A stretch of 64,000 nucleotides of DNA from Hydractinia symbiolongicarpus (GCF_029227915.1 NC_079876.1:31966828-32030827), one strand, 5' to 3'; positions 27,858-37,388 are shown, counted from the stretch's first letter. Made by a program: numbers and translations. Notes: a model not told the origin generated them from the sequence alone.

Positions 27858-27862
27858 TCGGC
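27790..27862 (-). tRNA. tRNA-Phe(GAA)
   Basis: U22; as reference. Confidence 0.93.
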
Positions 27863-27942
27863 CATGATCAATTCTATCACATGGCAAAGGTCTGTACGTT
27901 GTGATAGACACTTGACCAGATCAAAAAGAATGTTTGAAGATT

Positions 27943-28024
27943 CGCTGCAAGTAGGGTTCGAACCTACGCGGGGAGATCCCATTAGATTTCAAGTCTAACG
28001 CCTTAACCACTCGGCCATCGCAGC
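27943..28024 (-). tRNA. tRNA-Ser(TGA)
   Basis: U22; C67T wobble in the acceptor stem and one variable-arm change. Confidence 0.85.
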
Positions 28025-28098
28025 AGAAATTGCTGGGTAACCAGAATAATTCACCAGCTCACCGCTCAGGCGCCGAAGAGGACAAAAAGCCGCCTAGT

Positions 28099-28170
28099 AG
28101 GGGACACCCGGGTTTGAACCAGGGACCTCTCGATCTGCAGTCGAATGCTCTACCACTGAGCTATATCCCC
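28099..28170 (-). tRNA. tRNA-Cys(GCA)
   Basis: U23; as reference. Confidence 0.93.
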
Positions 28171-28246
28171 AGCCAAGGACGGAATCCACGCACAGGGTAT
28201 ATAACATCAACGCGTGAGACAGCAACTTAACTTAAAAAATGTACAC

Positions 28247-28318
28247 TTCCCGCACCGGGAATCGAACCCGGGCCGCCTGGGTGAAAACCAGAAATCCTAA
28301 CCACTAGACCATGCGGGA
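28247..28318 (-). tRNA. tRNA-Glu(TTC)
   Basis: U23; as reference. Confidence 0.93.
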
Positions 28319-28416
28319 CACATTCGCACCACTAAGTAATTTAGATGTCATGCTTTTTCTGACAATTTGAACTAGCTCTGTCTTTCTGTTCGTGTCAAAA
28401 ACACCTTTTTTCGGTC

Positions 28417-28498
28417 CGCTGCGAGTAGGATTCGAACCTACGCTGGAAGATCCCATTTGATTTCTAGTCAAACGCCTTAACCACTCGGCCATCGCAGC
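28417..28498 (-). tRNA. tRNA-Ser(AGA)
   Basis: U23; one variable-arm change. One extra base lies in the 3' flank. Confidence 0.9.
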
Positions 28499-28556
28499 CT
28501 GACAAACCGCTGGCCATTGCCACAAGGCCGACCAGAAAGCACAACATTACTGCTAA

Positions 28557-28629
28557 AGGCACTGCCCGGATTTGAACCGGGGATCTCCTGTTTACTAGAC
28601 AGGCGCTTTAACCGCTAACCCACAGCGCC
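28557..28629 (-). tRNA. tRNA-Thr(AGT)
   Basis: U23; C11G breaks a D-stem pair. Confidence 0.8.
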
Positions 28630-28745
28630 TGCCTGTTGGGAGATTTTGAAAATCTCAATATCACACGTCTGAAATGCCGTTAAGGCTACTAACACACCGG
28701 GACGTGATACACTGTCACTCGGAAATTTTGGAAATGAGTAGTAAC

Positions 28746-28816
28746 GCATTGGTGGTTCAGTGGTAGAATTCTCGCCTGCCACGCGGGAGACCGAGGTTCG
28801 ATTCCCCGCCAGTGCA
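28746..28816 (+). tRNA. tRNA-Gly(GCC)
   Basis: U23; one T-stem change (G to A) breaks a pair; A69G leaves a T4:G69 wobble. Confidence 0.75.
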
Positions 28817-28953
28817 TCGTGTTTTACCTACACCAGAAAATACCCTCCGTAAAAAAGAAAGGAAGGAAAATAAATAAAAAAACATAGCTGAGGAAAAGTG
28901 CTACGGCTGCTTGCATTCACCACCTCAAACCGCCCTGCTGGGCAGTGATAAAA

Positions 28954-28970
28954 TGCCGAGACCCGGGATT

Positions 28971-29021
<51 letters not shown>

Positions 29022-29026
29022 TCGGC
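28954..29026 (-). tRNA. tRNA-Phe(GAA)
   Basis: U23; as reference. Confidence 0.93.
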
Positions 29027-29106
29027 CATGATCAATTCTATCACATGGCAAAGGTCTGTACGTTGTGATAGACACTTGACCAGATCAAAAAGAATGTTTG
29101 AAGATT

Positions 29107-29188
29107 CGCTGCGAGTAGGGTTCGAACCTACGCGGGAAGATCCAATTAGATTTCAAGTCTAACGCCTTAACCACTCGGCCATCGCGGC
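29107..29188 (-). tRNA. tRNA-Ser(TGA)
   Basis: U23; T3C breaks acceptor pair 3:70 and the variable arm has one change. Both are shared with U24, U25b and U27. Confidence 0.78.
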
Positions 29189-29262
29189 AGAAATTGCTGG
29201 GTAAACAGAATAATTCACCAGCTCACCACTCAGGTGCCGAAGAGGACAAAAAGCCAACTAGT

Positions 29263-29334
29263 AGGGGACACCCGGGTTTGAACCAGGGACCTCTCGATCT
29301 GCAGTCGAATGCTCTACGACTGAGCTATATCCCC
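29263..29334 (-). tRNA. tRNA-Cys(GCA)
   Basis: U24; G18C removes an invariant D-loop base, as in U5, U25, U26 and U28. Confidence 0.75.
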
Positions 29335-29410
29335 AGCCAAGGACGGAATCCACGCACAGGGTATATAACATCAACGCGTGAGAGAGCAACTTAACTTAAA
29401 AAATGTACAC

Positions 29411-29482
29411 TTCCCGCACCGGGAATCGAACCCGGGCCGCCTGGGTGAAAACCAGAAATCCTAACCACTAGACCATGCGGGA
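29411..29482 (-). tRNA. tRNA-Glu(TTC)
   Basis: U24; as reference. Confidence 0.93.
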
Positions 29483-29579
29483 CACATTCGCACCACTAAG
29501 TAATTTAGATGTCATGCTTTTTCTGACAATTTGAACTAGCTCTGTCTTTCTGTTCGTGTCAAAAACACCTTTTTGCGTC

Positions 29580-29661
29580 CGCTGCGAGTAGGATTCGAAC
29601 CTACGCGAGAAGATCCCATTTGATTTCTAGTCAAACGCCTTAACCACTCGGCCATCGCAGC
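29580..29661 (-). tRNA. tRNA-Ser(AGA)
   Basis: U24; one variable-arm change shared with U25, U26 and U28. Confidence 0.9.
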
Positions 29662-29719
29662 CTGACAAACCGCTGGCCATTGCCACAAGGCGGACCAGAA
29701 AGCACAACATTACTGCTAA

Positions 29720-29792
29720 AGGCACTGCCCGGATTTGAACCGGGGATCTCCTGTTTACTAGACAGGCGCTTTAACCGCTAAGCCACAGCGCC
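29720..29792 (-). tRNA. tRNA-Thr(AGT)
   Basis: U24; as reference. Confidence 0.93.
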
Positions 29793-29908
29793 TGCCTGTT
29801 GGGAGATTTTGAAAATCTCAATATCACACGTCTGAAATGCCGTTAAGGCTACTAACACACCGGGACGTGATACACTGTCACTCGGAAATTTTGGAAATGA
29901 GTAGTAAC

Positions 29909-29979
29909 GCATTGGTGGTTCAGTGGTAGAATTCACGCCTGCCACGCGGGAGACCGGGGTTCGATTCCCCGCCAATGCA
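29909..29979 (+). tRNA. tRNA-Gly(GCC)
   Basis: U24; T28A in the anticodon stem, shared with U26 and U28. Confidence 0.8.
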
Positions 29980-30116
29980 TCGTGTTTTACCTACACCAGA
30001 AAATACCCTCCGTGAAAAAGAAAGGAAGGAAAATAAATAAAAAAACATAGCTGAGGAAAAGTGCTACGGCTGCTTGCATTCACCACCTCAAACCGCCCTG
30101 CTGGGCAGTGATAAAA

Positions 30117-30133
30117 TGCCGAGACCCGGGATT

Positions 30134-30184
<51 letters not shown>

Positions 30185-30189
30185 TCGGC
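30117..30189 (-). tRNA. tRNA-Phe(GAA)
   Basis: U24; as reference. Confidence 0.93.
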
Positions 30190-30269
30190 CATGATCAATT
30201 CTATCACATGGCAAAGGTCTGTACGTTGTGATAGACACTTGACCAGATCAAAAAGAATGTTTGAAGATT

Positions 30270-30351
30270 CGCTGCGAGTAGGGTTCGAACCTACGCGGGA
30301 AGATCCAATTAGATTTCAAGTCTAACGCCTTAACCACTCGGCCATCGCGGC
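30270..30351 (-). tRNA. tRNA-Ser(TGA)
   Basis: U24; T3C and variable-arm change as in U23. Confidence 0.78.
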
Positions 30352-30425
30352 AGAAATTGCTGGGTAACCAGAATAATTCACCAGCTCACCACTCAGGTGC
30401 CGAAGAGGACAAAAAGCCAACTAGT

Positions 30426-30497
30426 AGGGGACACCCGGGTTTGAACCAGGGACCTCTCGATCTGCAGTCGAATGCTCTACGACTGAGCTATATCCCC
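30426..30497 (-). tRNA. tRNA-Cys(GCA)
   Basis: U25; G18C. Confidence 0.75.
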
Positions 30498-30573
30498 AGC
30501 CAAGGACGGAATCCACGCACAGGGTATATAACATCAACGCGTGAGAGAGCAACTTAACTTAAAAAATGTACAC

Positions 30574-30645
30574 TTCCCGCACCGGGAATCGAACCCGGGC
30601 CGCCTGGGTGAAAACCAGAAATCCTAACCACTAGACCATGCGGGA
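30574..30645 (-). tRNA. tRNA-Glu(TTC)
   Basis: U25; as reference. Confidence 0.93.
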
Positions 30646-30742
30646 CACATTCGCACCACTAAGTAATTTAGATGTCATGCTTTTTCTGACAATTTGAACT
30701 AGTTCTGTCTTTCTGTTCGTGTCAAAAACACCTTTTTGCGTC

Positions 30743-30824
30743 CGCTGCGAGTAGGATTCGAACCTACGCGAGAAGATCCCATTTGATTTCTAGTCAAACG
30801 CCTTAACCACTCGGCCATCGCAGC
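30743..30824 (-). tRNA. tRNA-Ser(AGA)
   Basis: U25; one variable-arm change as in U24. Confidence 0.9.
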
Positions 30825-30882
30825 CTGACAAACCGCTGGCCATTGCCACAAGGCGGACCAGAAAGCACAACATTACTGCTAA

Positions 30883-30955
30883 AGGCACTGCCCGGATTTG
30901 AACCGGGGATCTCCTGTTTACTAGACAGGCGCTTTAACCGCTAAGCCACAGCGCC
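30883..30955 (-). tRNA. tRNA-Thr(AGT)
   Basis: U25; as reference. Confidence 0.93.
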
Positions 30956-31071
30956 TGCCTGTTGGGAGATTTTGAAAATCTCAATATCACACGTCTGAAA
31001 TGCCGTTAAGGCTACTAACACACCGGGACGTGATACACTGTCACTCGGAAATTTTGGAAATGAGTAGTAAC

Positions 31072-31143
31072 GCATTTGTGGTTCAGTGGTAGAATTCTCG
31101 CCTGCCACGCGGGAGACCGGGGTTCGATTCCCCCGCCAATGCA
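31072..31143 (+). tRNA. tRNA-Gly(GCC), degraded
   Basis: U25; extra C in the T arm, G6T breaks acceptor pair 6:67, and the terminator is TTGT. Probably non-functional. Confidence 0.6.
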
Positions 31144-31279
31144 TCGTGTTGTACCTACACCAGAAAATACCCTCCGTAGAAAAGAAAGGAAGGAAAATAA
31201 ATAAAAAACATAGCTGAGGAAAAGTGCTACGGCTGCTGGCATTCACCACCTCAAACCGCCCTGCTGGGCAGTGATAAAA

Positions 31280-31296
31280 TGCCGAGACCCGGGATT

Positions 31297-31347
<51 letters not shown>

Positions 31348-31352
31348 TCGGC
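31280..31352 (-). tRNA. tRNA-Phe(GAA)
   Basis: U25; as reference. Confidence 0.93.
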
Positions 31353-31432
31353 CATGATCAATTCTATCACATGGCAAAGGTCTGTACGTTGTGATAGACA
31401 CTTGACCAGATCAAAAAGAATGTTTGAAGATT

Positions 31433-31514
31433 CGCTGCGAGTAGGGTTCGAACCTACGCGGGAAGATCCAATTAGATTTCAAGTCTAACGCCTTAACCAC
31501 TCGGCCATCGCAGC
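31433..31514 (-). tRNA. Hybrid tRNA-Ser(TGA)
   Basis: U25. T arm, variable arm and anticodon arm are those of Ser(TGA). The 5' end and 5' flank (CCTGACAAAC on the + strand) are those of Ser(AGA). The acceptor stem has the normal T3, not the T3C of neighbouring Ser(TGA) copies, which places the switch in the D arm or 5' acceptor strand. Confidence 0.9.
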
Positions 31515-31572
31515 CTGACAAACCGCTGGCCATTGCCACAAGGCGGACCAGAAAGCACAACATTACTGCTAA

Positions 31573-31645
31573 AGGCACTGCCCGGATTTGAACCGGGGAT
31601 CTCCTGTTTACTAGACAGGCGCTTTAACCGCTAAGCCACAGCGCC
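31573..31645 (-). tRNA. tRNA-Thr(AGT)
   Basis: U25b; as reference. Confidence 0.93.
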
Positions 31646-31761
31646 TGCCTGTTGGGAGATTTTGAAAATCTCAATATCACACGTCTGAAATGCCGTTAAG
31701 GCTACTAACACACCGGGACGTGATACACTGTCACTCGGAAATTTTGGAAATGAGTAGTAAC

Positions 31762-31833
31762 GCATTTGTGGTTCAGTGGTAGAATTCTCGCCTGCCACGC
31801 GGGAGACCGGGGTTCGATTCCCCCGCCAATGCA
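31762..31833 (+). tRNA. tRNA-Gly(GCC), degraded
   Basis: U25b; same three defects as the U25 copy. Confidence 0.6.
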
Positions 31834-31969
31834 TCGTGTTGTACCTACACCAGAAAATACCCTCCGTAGAAAAGAAAGGAAGGAAAATAAATAAAAAACA
31901 TAGCTGAGGAAAAGTGCTACGGCTGCTGGCATTCACCACCTCAAACCGCCCTGCTGGGCAGTGATAAAA

Positions 31970-31986
31970 TGCCGAGACCCGGGATT

Positions 31987-32037
<51 letters not shown>

Positions 32038-32042
32038 TCGGC
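31970..32042 (-). tRNA. tRNA-Phe(GAA)
   Basis: U25b; as reference. Confidence 0.93.
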
Positions 32043-32122
32043 CATGATCAATTCTATCACATGGCAAAGGTCTGTACGTTGTGATAGACACTTGACCAGA
32101 TCAAAAAGAATGTTTGAAGATT

Positions 32123-32204
32123 CGCTGCGAGTAGGGTTCGAACCTACGCGGGAAGATCCAATTAGATTTCAAGTCTAACGCCTTAACCACTCGGCCATCG
32201 CGGC
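32123..32204 (-). tRNA. tRNA-Ser(TGA)
   Basis: U25b; T3C and variable-arm change as in U23. Confidence 0.78.
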
Positions 32205-32278
32205 AGAAATTGCTGGGTAACCAGAATAATTCACCAGCTCACCACTCAGGTGCCGAAGAGGACAAAAAGCCAACTAGT

Positions 32279-32350
32279 AGGGGACACCCGGGTTTGAACC
32301 AGGGACCTCTCGATCTGCAGTCGAATGCTCTACGACTGAGCTATATCCCC
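32279..32350 (-). tRNA. tRNA-Cys(GCA)
   Basis: U26; G18C. Confidence 0.75.
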
Positions 32351-32426
32351 AGCCAAGGACGGAATCCACGCACAGGGTATATAACATCAACGCGTGAGAG
32401 AGCAACTTAACTTAAAAAATGTACAC

Positions 32427-32498
32427 TTCCCGCACCGGGAATCGAACCCGGGCCGCCTGGGTGAAAACCAGAAATCCTAACCACTAGACCATGCGGGA
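32427..32498 (-). tRNA. tRNA-Glu(TTC)
   Basis: U26; as reference. Confidence 0.93.
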
Positions 32499-32595
32499 CA
32501 CATTCGCACCACTAAGTAATTTAGATGTCATGCTTTTTCTGACAATTTGAACTAGCTCTGTCTTTCTGTTCGTGTCAAAAACACCTTTTTGCGTC

Positions 32596-32677
32596 CGCTG
32601 CGAGTAGGATTCGAACCTACGCGAGAAGATCCCATTTGATTTCTAGTCAAACGCCTTAACCACTCGGCCATCGCAGC
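32596..32677 (-). tRNA. tRNA-Ser(AGA)
   Basis: U26; one variable-arm change. Confidence 0.9.
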
Positions 32678-32735
32678 CTGACAAACCGCTGGCCATTGCC
32701 ACAAGGCGGACCAGAAAGCACAACATTACTGCTAA

Positions 32736-32808
32736 AGGCACTGCCCGGATTTGAACCGGGGATCTCCTGTTTACTAGACAGGCGCTTTAACCGCTAAGCC
32801 ACAGCGCC
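32736..32808 (-). tRNA. tRNA-Thr(AGT)
   Basis: U26; as reference. Confidence 0.93.
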
Positions 32809-32924
32809 TGCCTGTTGGGAGATTTTGAAAATCTCAATATCACACGTCTGAAATGCCGTTAAGGCTACTAACACACCGGGACGTGATACACTGTCACTCG
32901 GAAATTTTGGAAATGAGTAGTAAC

Positions 32925-32995
32925 GCATTGGTGGTTCAGTGGTAGAATTCACGCCTGCCACGCGGGAGACCGGGGTTCGATTCCCCGCCAATGCA
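32925..32995 (+). tRNA. tRNA-Gly(GCC)
   Basis: U26; T28A. Confidence 0.8.
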
Positions 32996-33132
32996 TCGTG
33001 TTTTACCTACACCAGAAAATACCCTCCGTGAAAAAGAAAGGAAGGAAAATAAATAAAAAAACATAGCTGAGGAAAAGTGCTACGGCTGCTTGCATTCACC
33101 ACCTCAAACCGCCCTGCTGGGCAGTGATAAAA

Positions 33133-33149
33133 TGCCGAGACCCGGGATT

Positions 33150-33200
<51 letters not shown>

Positions 33201-33205
33201 TCGGC
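33133..33205 (-). tRNA. tRNA-Phe(GAA)
   Basis: U26; as reference. Confidence 0.93.
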
Positions 33206-33285
33206 CATGATCAATTCTATCACATGGCAAAGGTCTGTACGTTGTGATAGACACTTGACCAGATCAAAAAGAATGTTTGAAGATT

Positions 33286-33367
33286 CGCTGCGAGTAGGGT
33301 TCGAACCTACGCGGGAAGATCCCATTAGATTTCAAGTCAAACGCCTTAACCACTCGGCCATCGCAGC
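33286..33367 (-). tRNA. tRNA-Ser(TGA), chimeric anticodon stem
   Basis: U26; the 5' anticodon-stem strand is TTTGA, as in Ser(AGA), against TCTAA on the 3' strand, giving a T29:T41 mismatch. Flanks are normal for Ser(TGA). This looks like a short gene-conversion tract. Also in U28. Confidence 0.78.
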
Positions 33368-33441
33368 AGAAATTGCTGGGTAACCAGAAGAATTCACCAG
33401 CTCACCACTCAGGTGCCGAAGAGGACAAAAAGCCAACTAGT

Positions 33442-33513
33442 AGGGGACACCCGGGTTTGAACCAGGGACCTCTCGATCTGCAGTCGAATGCTCTACCACT
33501 GAGCTATATCCCC
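33442..33513 (-). tRNA. tRNA-Cys(GCA)
   Basis: U27; as reference. Confidence 0.93.
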
Positions 33514-33589
33514 AGCCAAGGACGGAATCCACGCACAGGGTATATAACATCAACGCGTGAGAGAGCAACTTAACTTAAAAAATGTACAC

Positions 33590-33661
33590 TTCCCGCACCG
33601 GGAATCGAACCCGGGCCGCCTGGGTGAAAACCAGAAATCCTAACCACTAGACCATGCGGGA
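33590..33661 (-). tRNA. tRNA-Glu(TTC)
   Basis: U27; as reference. Confidence 0.93.
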
Positions 33662-33758
33662 CACATTCGCACCACTAAGTAATTTAGATGTCATGCTTTT
33701 TCTGACAATTTGAACTAGCTCTGTCTTTCTGTTCGTGTCAAAAACACCTTTTTGCGTC

Positions 33759-33840
33759 CGCTGCGAGTAGGATTCGAACCTACGCGGGAAGATCCCATTT
33801 GATTTCTAGTCAAACGCCTTAACCACTCGGCCATCGCAGC
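33759..33840 (-). tRNA. tRNA-Ser(AGA)
   Basis: U27; as reference. Confidence 0.93.
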
Positions 33841-33898
33841 CTGACAAACCGCTGGCCATTGCCACAAGGCCGACCAGAAAGCACAACATTACTGCTAA

Positions 33899-33971
33899 AG
33901 GCACTGCCCGGATTTGAACCGGGGATCTCCTGTTTACTAGACAGGCGCTTTAACCGCTAAGTCACAGCGCC
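33899..33971 (-). tRNA. tRNA-Thr(AGT)
   Basis: U27; G10A weakens the D stem and A box. Also in U29. Confidence 0.8.
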
Positions 33972-34087
33972 TGCCTGTTGGGAGATTTTGAAAATCTCAA
34001 TATCACACGTCTGAAATGCCGTTAAGGCTACTAACACACCGGGACGTGATACACTGTCACTCCGAAATTTTGGAAATGAGTAGTAAC

Positions 34088-34159
34088 GCATTTGTGGTTC
34101 AGTGGTAGAATTCTCGCCTGCCACGCGGGAGACCGGGGTTCGATTCCCCCGCCAATGCA
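34088..34159 (+). tRNA. tRNA-Gly(GCC), degraded
   Basis: U27; extra C, G6T, and terminator TTGT, as in U25. Confidence 0.6.
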
Positions 34160-34295
34160 TCGTGTTGTACCTACACCAGAAAATACCCTCCGTAGAAAAG
34201 AAAGGAAGGAAAATAAATAAAAAACATAGCTGAGGAAAAGTGCTACGGCTGCTGGCATTCACCACCTCAAACCGCCCTGCTGGGCAGTGATAAAA

Positions 34296-34312
34296 TGCCG
34301 AGACCCGGGATT

Positions 34313-34363
<51 letters not shown>

Positions 34364-34368
34364 TCGGC
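34296..34368 (-). tRNA. tRNA-Phe(GAA)
   Basis: U27; as reference. Confidence 0.93.
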
Positions 34369-34448
34369 CATGATCAATTCTATCACATGGCAAAGGTCTG
34401 TACGTTGTGATAGACACTTGACCAGATCAAAAAGAATGTTTGAAGATT

Positions 34449-34530
34449 CGCTGCGAGTAGGGTTCGAACCTACGCGGGAAGATCCAATTAGATTTCAAGT
34501 CTAACGCCTTAACCACTCGGCCATCGCGGC
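34449..34530 (-). tRNA. tRNA-Ser(TGA)
   Basis: U27; T3C and variable-arm change as in U23. Confidence 0.78.
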
Positions 34531-34604
34531 AGAAATTGCTGGGTAACCAGAATAATTCACCAGCTCACCACTCAGGTGCCGAAGAGGACAAAAAGCCAAC
34601 TAGT

Positions 34605-34676
34605 AGGGGACACCCGGGTTTGAACCAGGGACCTCTCGATCTGCAGTCGAATGCTCTACGACTGAGCTATATCCCC
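34605..34676 (-). tRNA. tRNA-Cys(GCA)
   Basis: U28; G18C. Confidence 0.75.
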
Positions 34677-34752
34677 AGCCAAGGACGGAATCCACGCACA
34701 GGGTATATAACATCAACGCGTGAGAGAGCAACTTAACTTAAAAAATGTACAC

Positions 34753-34824
34753 TTCCCGCACCGGGAATCGAACCCGGGCCGCCTGGGTGAAAACCAGAAA
34801 TCCTAACCACTAGACCATGCGGGA
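34753..34824 (-). tRNA. tRNA-Glu(TTC)
   Basis: U28; as reference. Confidence 0.93.
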
Positions 34825-34921
34825 CACATTCGCACCACTAAGTAATTTAGATGTCATGCTTTTTCTGACAATTTGAACTAGCTCTGTCTTTCTGTTCGTG
34901 TCAAAAACACCTTTTTGCGTC

Positions 34922-35003
34922 CGCTGCGAGTAGGATTCGAACCTACGCGAGAAGATCCCATTTGATTTCTAGTCAAACGCCTTAACCACTCGGCCATCGC
35001 AGC
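34922..35003 (-). tRNA. tRNA-Ser(AGA)
   Basis: U28; one variable-arm change. Confidence 0.9.
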
Positions 35004-35061
35004 CTGACAAACCGCTGGCCATTGCCACAAGGCGGACCAGAAAGCACAACATTACTGCTAA

Positions 35062-35134
35062 AGGCACTGCCCGGATTTGAACCGGGGATCTCCTGTTTAC
35101 TAGACAGGCGCTTTAACCGCTAAGCCACAGCGCC
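35062..35134 (-). tRNA. tRNA-Thr(AGT)
   Basis: U28; as reference. Confidence 0.93.
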
Positions 35135-35250
35135 TGCCTGTTGGGAGATTTTGAAAATCTCAATATCACACGTCTGAAATGCCGTTAAGGCTACTAACAC
35201 ACCGGGACGTGATACACTGTCACTCGGAAATTTTGGAAATGAGTAGTAAC

Positions 35251-35321
35251 GCATTGGTGGTTCAGTGGTAGAATTCACGCCTGCCACGCGGGAGACCGGG
35301 GTTCGATTCCCCGCCAATGCA
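35251..35321 (+). tRNA. tRNA-Gly(GCC)
   Basis: U28; T28A. Confidence 0.8.
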
Positions 35322-35458
35322 TCGTGTTTTACCTACACCAGAAAATACCCTCCGTGAAAAAGAAAGGAAGGAAAATAAATAAAAAAACATAGCTGAGGAA
35401 CAGTGCTACGGCTGCTTGCATTCACCACCTCAAACCGCCCTGCTGGGCAGTGATAAAA

Positions 35459-35475
35459 TGCCGAGACCCGGGATT

Positions 35476-35526
<51 letters not shown>

Positions 35527-35531
35527 TCGGC
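35459..35531 (-). tRNA. tRNA-Phe(GAA)
   Basis: U28; as reference. Confidence 0.93.
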
Positions 35532-35611
35532 CATGATCAATTCTATCACATGGCAAAGGTCTGTACGTTGTGATAGACACTTGACCAGATCAAAAAGAAT
35601 GTTTGAAGATT

Positions 35612-35693
35612 CGCTGCGAGTAGGGTTCGAACCTACGCGGGAAGATCCCATTAGATTTCAAGTCAAACGCCTTAACCACTCGGCCATCGCAGC
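35612..35693 (-). tRNA. tRNA-Ser(TGA), chimeric anticodon stem
   Basis: U28; same conversion tract as U26. Confidence 0.78.
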
Positions 35694-35767
35694 AGAAATT
35701 GCTGGGTAACCAGAAGAATTCACCAGCTCACCACTCAGGTGCCGAAGAGGACAAAAAGCCAACTAGT

Positions 35768-35839
35768 AGGGGACACCCGGGTTTGAACCAGGGACCTCTC
35801 GATCTGCAGTCGAATGCTCTACCACTGAGCTATATCCCC
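35768..35839 (-). tRNA. tRNA-Cys(GCA)
   Basis: U29; as reference. Confidence 0.93.
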
Positions 35840-35915
35840 AGCCAAGGACGGAATCCACGCACAGGGTATATAACATCAACGCGTGAGAGAGCAACTTAAC
35901 TTAAAAAATGTACAC

Positions 35916-35987
35916 TTCCCGCACCGGGAATCGAACCCGGGCCGCCTGGGTGAAAACCAGAAATCCTAACCACTAGACCATGCGGGA
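35916..35987 (-). tRNA. tRNA-Glu(TTC)
   Basis: U29; as reference. Confidence 0.93.
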
Positions 35988-36084
35988 CACATTCGCACCA
36001 CTAAGTAATTTAGATGTCATGCTTTTTCTGACAATTTGAACTAGCTCTGTCTTTCTGTTCGTGTCAAAAACACCTTTTTGCGTC

Positions 36085-36166
36085 CGCTGCGAGTAGGATT
36101 CGAACCTACGCGGGAAGATCCCATTTGATTTCTAGTCAAACGCCTTAACCACTCGGCCATCGCAGC
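36085..36166 (-). tRNA. tRNA-Ser(AGA)
   Basis: U29; as reference. Confidence 0.93.
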
Positions 36167-36224
36167 CTGACAAACCGCTGGCCATTGCCACAAGGCCGAC
36201 CAGAAAGCACAACATTACTGCTAA

Positions 36225-36297
36225 AGGCACTGCCCGGATTTGAACCGGGGATCTCCTGTTTACTAGACAGGCGCTTTAACCGCTAAGTCACAGCGCC
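36225..36297 (-). tRNA. tRNA-Thr(AGT)
   Basis: U29; G10A as in U27. Confidence 0.8.
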
Positions 36298-36413
36298 TGC
36301 CTGTTGGGAGATTTTGAAAATCTCAATATCACACGTCTGAAATGCCGTTAAGGCTACTAACACACCGGGACGTGATACACTGTCACTCGGAAATTTTGGA
36401 AATGAGTAGTAAC

Positions 36414-36485
36414 GCATTGGTGGTTCAGTGGTAGAATTCTCGCCTGCCACGCGGGAGACCGGGGTTCGATTCCCCCGCCAATGCA
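36414..36485 (+). tRNA. tRNA-Gly(GCC), extra C
   Basis: U29; one extra C in the T arm, otherwise as reference. Confidence 0.75.
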
Positions 36486-36622
36486 TCGTGTTTTACCTAC
36501 ACCAGAAAATACCCTCCGTAGAAAAGAAAGGAAGGAAAATAAATAAAAAAACATAGCTGAGGAAAAGTGCTACGGCTGCTTGCATTCACCACCTCAAACC
36601 GCCCTGCTGGGCAGTGATAAAA

Positions 36623-36639
36623 TGCCGAGACCCGGGATT

Positions 36640-36690
<51 letters not shown>

Positions 36691-36695
36691 TCGGC
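36623..36695 (-). tRNA. tRNA-Phe(GAA)
   Basis: U29; as reference. Confidence 0.93.
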
Positions 36696-36775
36696 CATGA
36701 TCAATTCTATTACATGGCAAAGGTCTGTACGTTGTGATAGACACTTGACCAGATCAAAAAGAATGTTTGAAGATT

Positions 36776-36857
36776 CGCTGCGAGTAGGGTTCGAACCTAC
36801 GCGGGAAGATCCCATTAGATTTCAAGTCTAACGCCTTAACCACTCGGCCATCGCAGC
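36776..36857 (-). tRNA. tRNA-Ser(TGA)
   Basis: U29; as reference. Confidence 0.93.
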
Positions 36858-36931
36858 AGAAATTGCTGGGTAACCAGAATAATTCACCAGCTCACCACTC
36901 AGGTGCCGAAGAGGACAAAAAGCCAACTAGT

Positions 36932-37003
36932 AGGGGACACCCGGGTTTGAACCAGGGACCTCTCGATCTGCAGTCGAATGCTCTACCACTGAGCTATATC
37001 CCC
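36932..37003 (-). tRNA. tRNA-Cys(GCA)
   Basis: U30; as reference. Confidence 0.93.
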
Positions 37004-37079
37004 AGCCAAGGACGGAATCCACGCAAAGGGTATATAACATCAACGCGTGAGAGAGCAACTTAACTTAAAAAATGTACAC

Positions 37080-37151
37080 TTCCCGCACCGGGAATCGAAC
37101 CCGGGCCGCCTGGGTGAAAACCAGAAATCCTAACCACTAGACCATGCGGGA
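37080..37151 (-). tRNA. tRNA-Glu(TTC)
   Basis: U30; as reference. Confidence 0.93.
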
Positions 37152-37248
37152 CACATTCGCACCACTAAGTAATTTAGATGTCATGCTTTTTCTGACAATT
37201 TGAACTAGCTCTGTCTTTCTGTTCGTGTCAAAAACACCTTTTTGCGTC

Positions 37249-37330
37249 CGCTGCGAGTAGGATTCGAACCTACGCGGGAAGATCCCATTTGATTTCTAGT
37301 CAAACGCCTTAACCACTCGGCCATCGCAGC
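37249..37330 (-). tRNA. tRNA-Ser(AGA)
   Basis: U30; as reference. Confidence 0.93.
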
Positions 37331-37388
37331 CTGACAAACCGCTGGCCATTGCCACAAGGCCGACCAGAAAGCACAACATTACTGCTAA

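Larger units (their letters stand above)
30743..32122. repeat. 690-bp tandem duplication in U25
   Basis: The Ser-Thr-Gly-Phe interval occurs twice. The two Thr-Gly-Phe blocks share all rare markers: mutant Gly, lost Gly terminator, one A fewer in the A-run, GCTGGCATT in the Gly-Phe spacer. The breakpoint differs from U9 and U12, so this is a separate event. Confidence 0.9.
32210..36862. repeat. Two-unit higher-order duplication U26-U27 / U28-U29
   Basis: Period 2,326 bp. U26 and U28 share Cys G18C, Gly T28A, a spacer change after Ser(AGA), and a chimeric Ser(TGA). U27 and U29 share AGAAGAATTC before Cys, Thr G10A and the extra C in Gly. U29 lacks the Gly G6T and terminator loss of U27. U24 belongs to the same family as U26. 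Confidence 0.82.
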
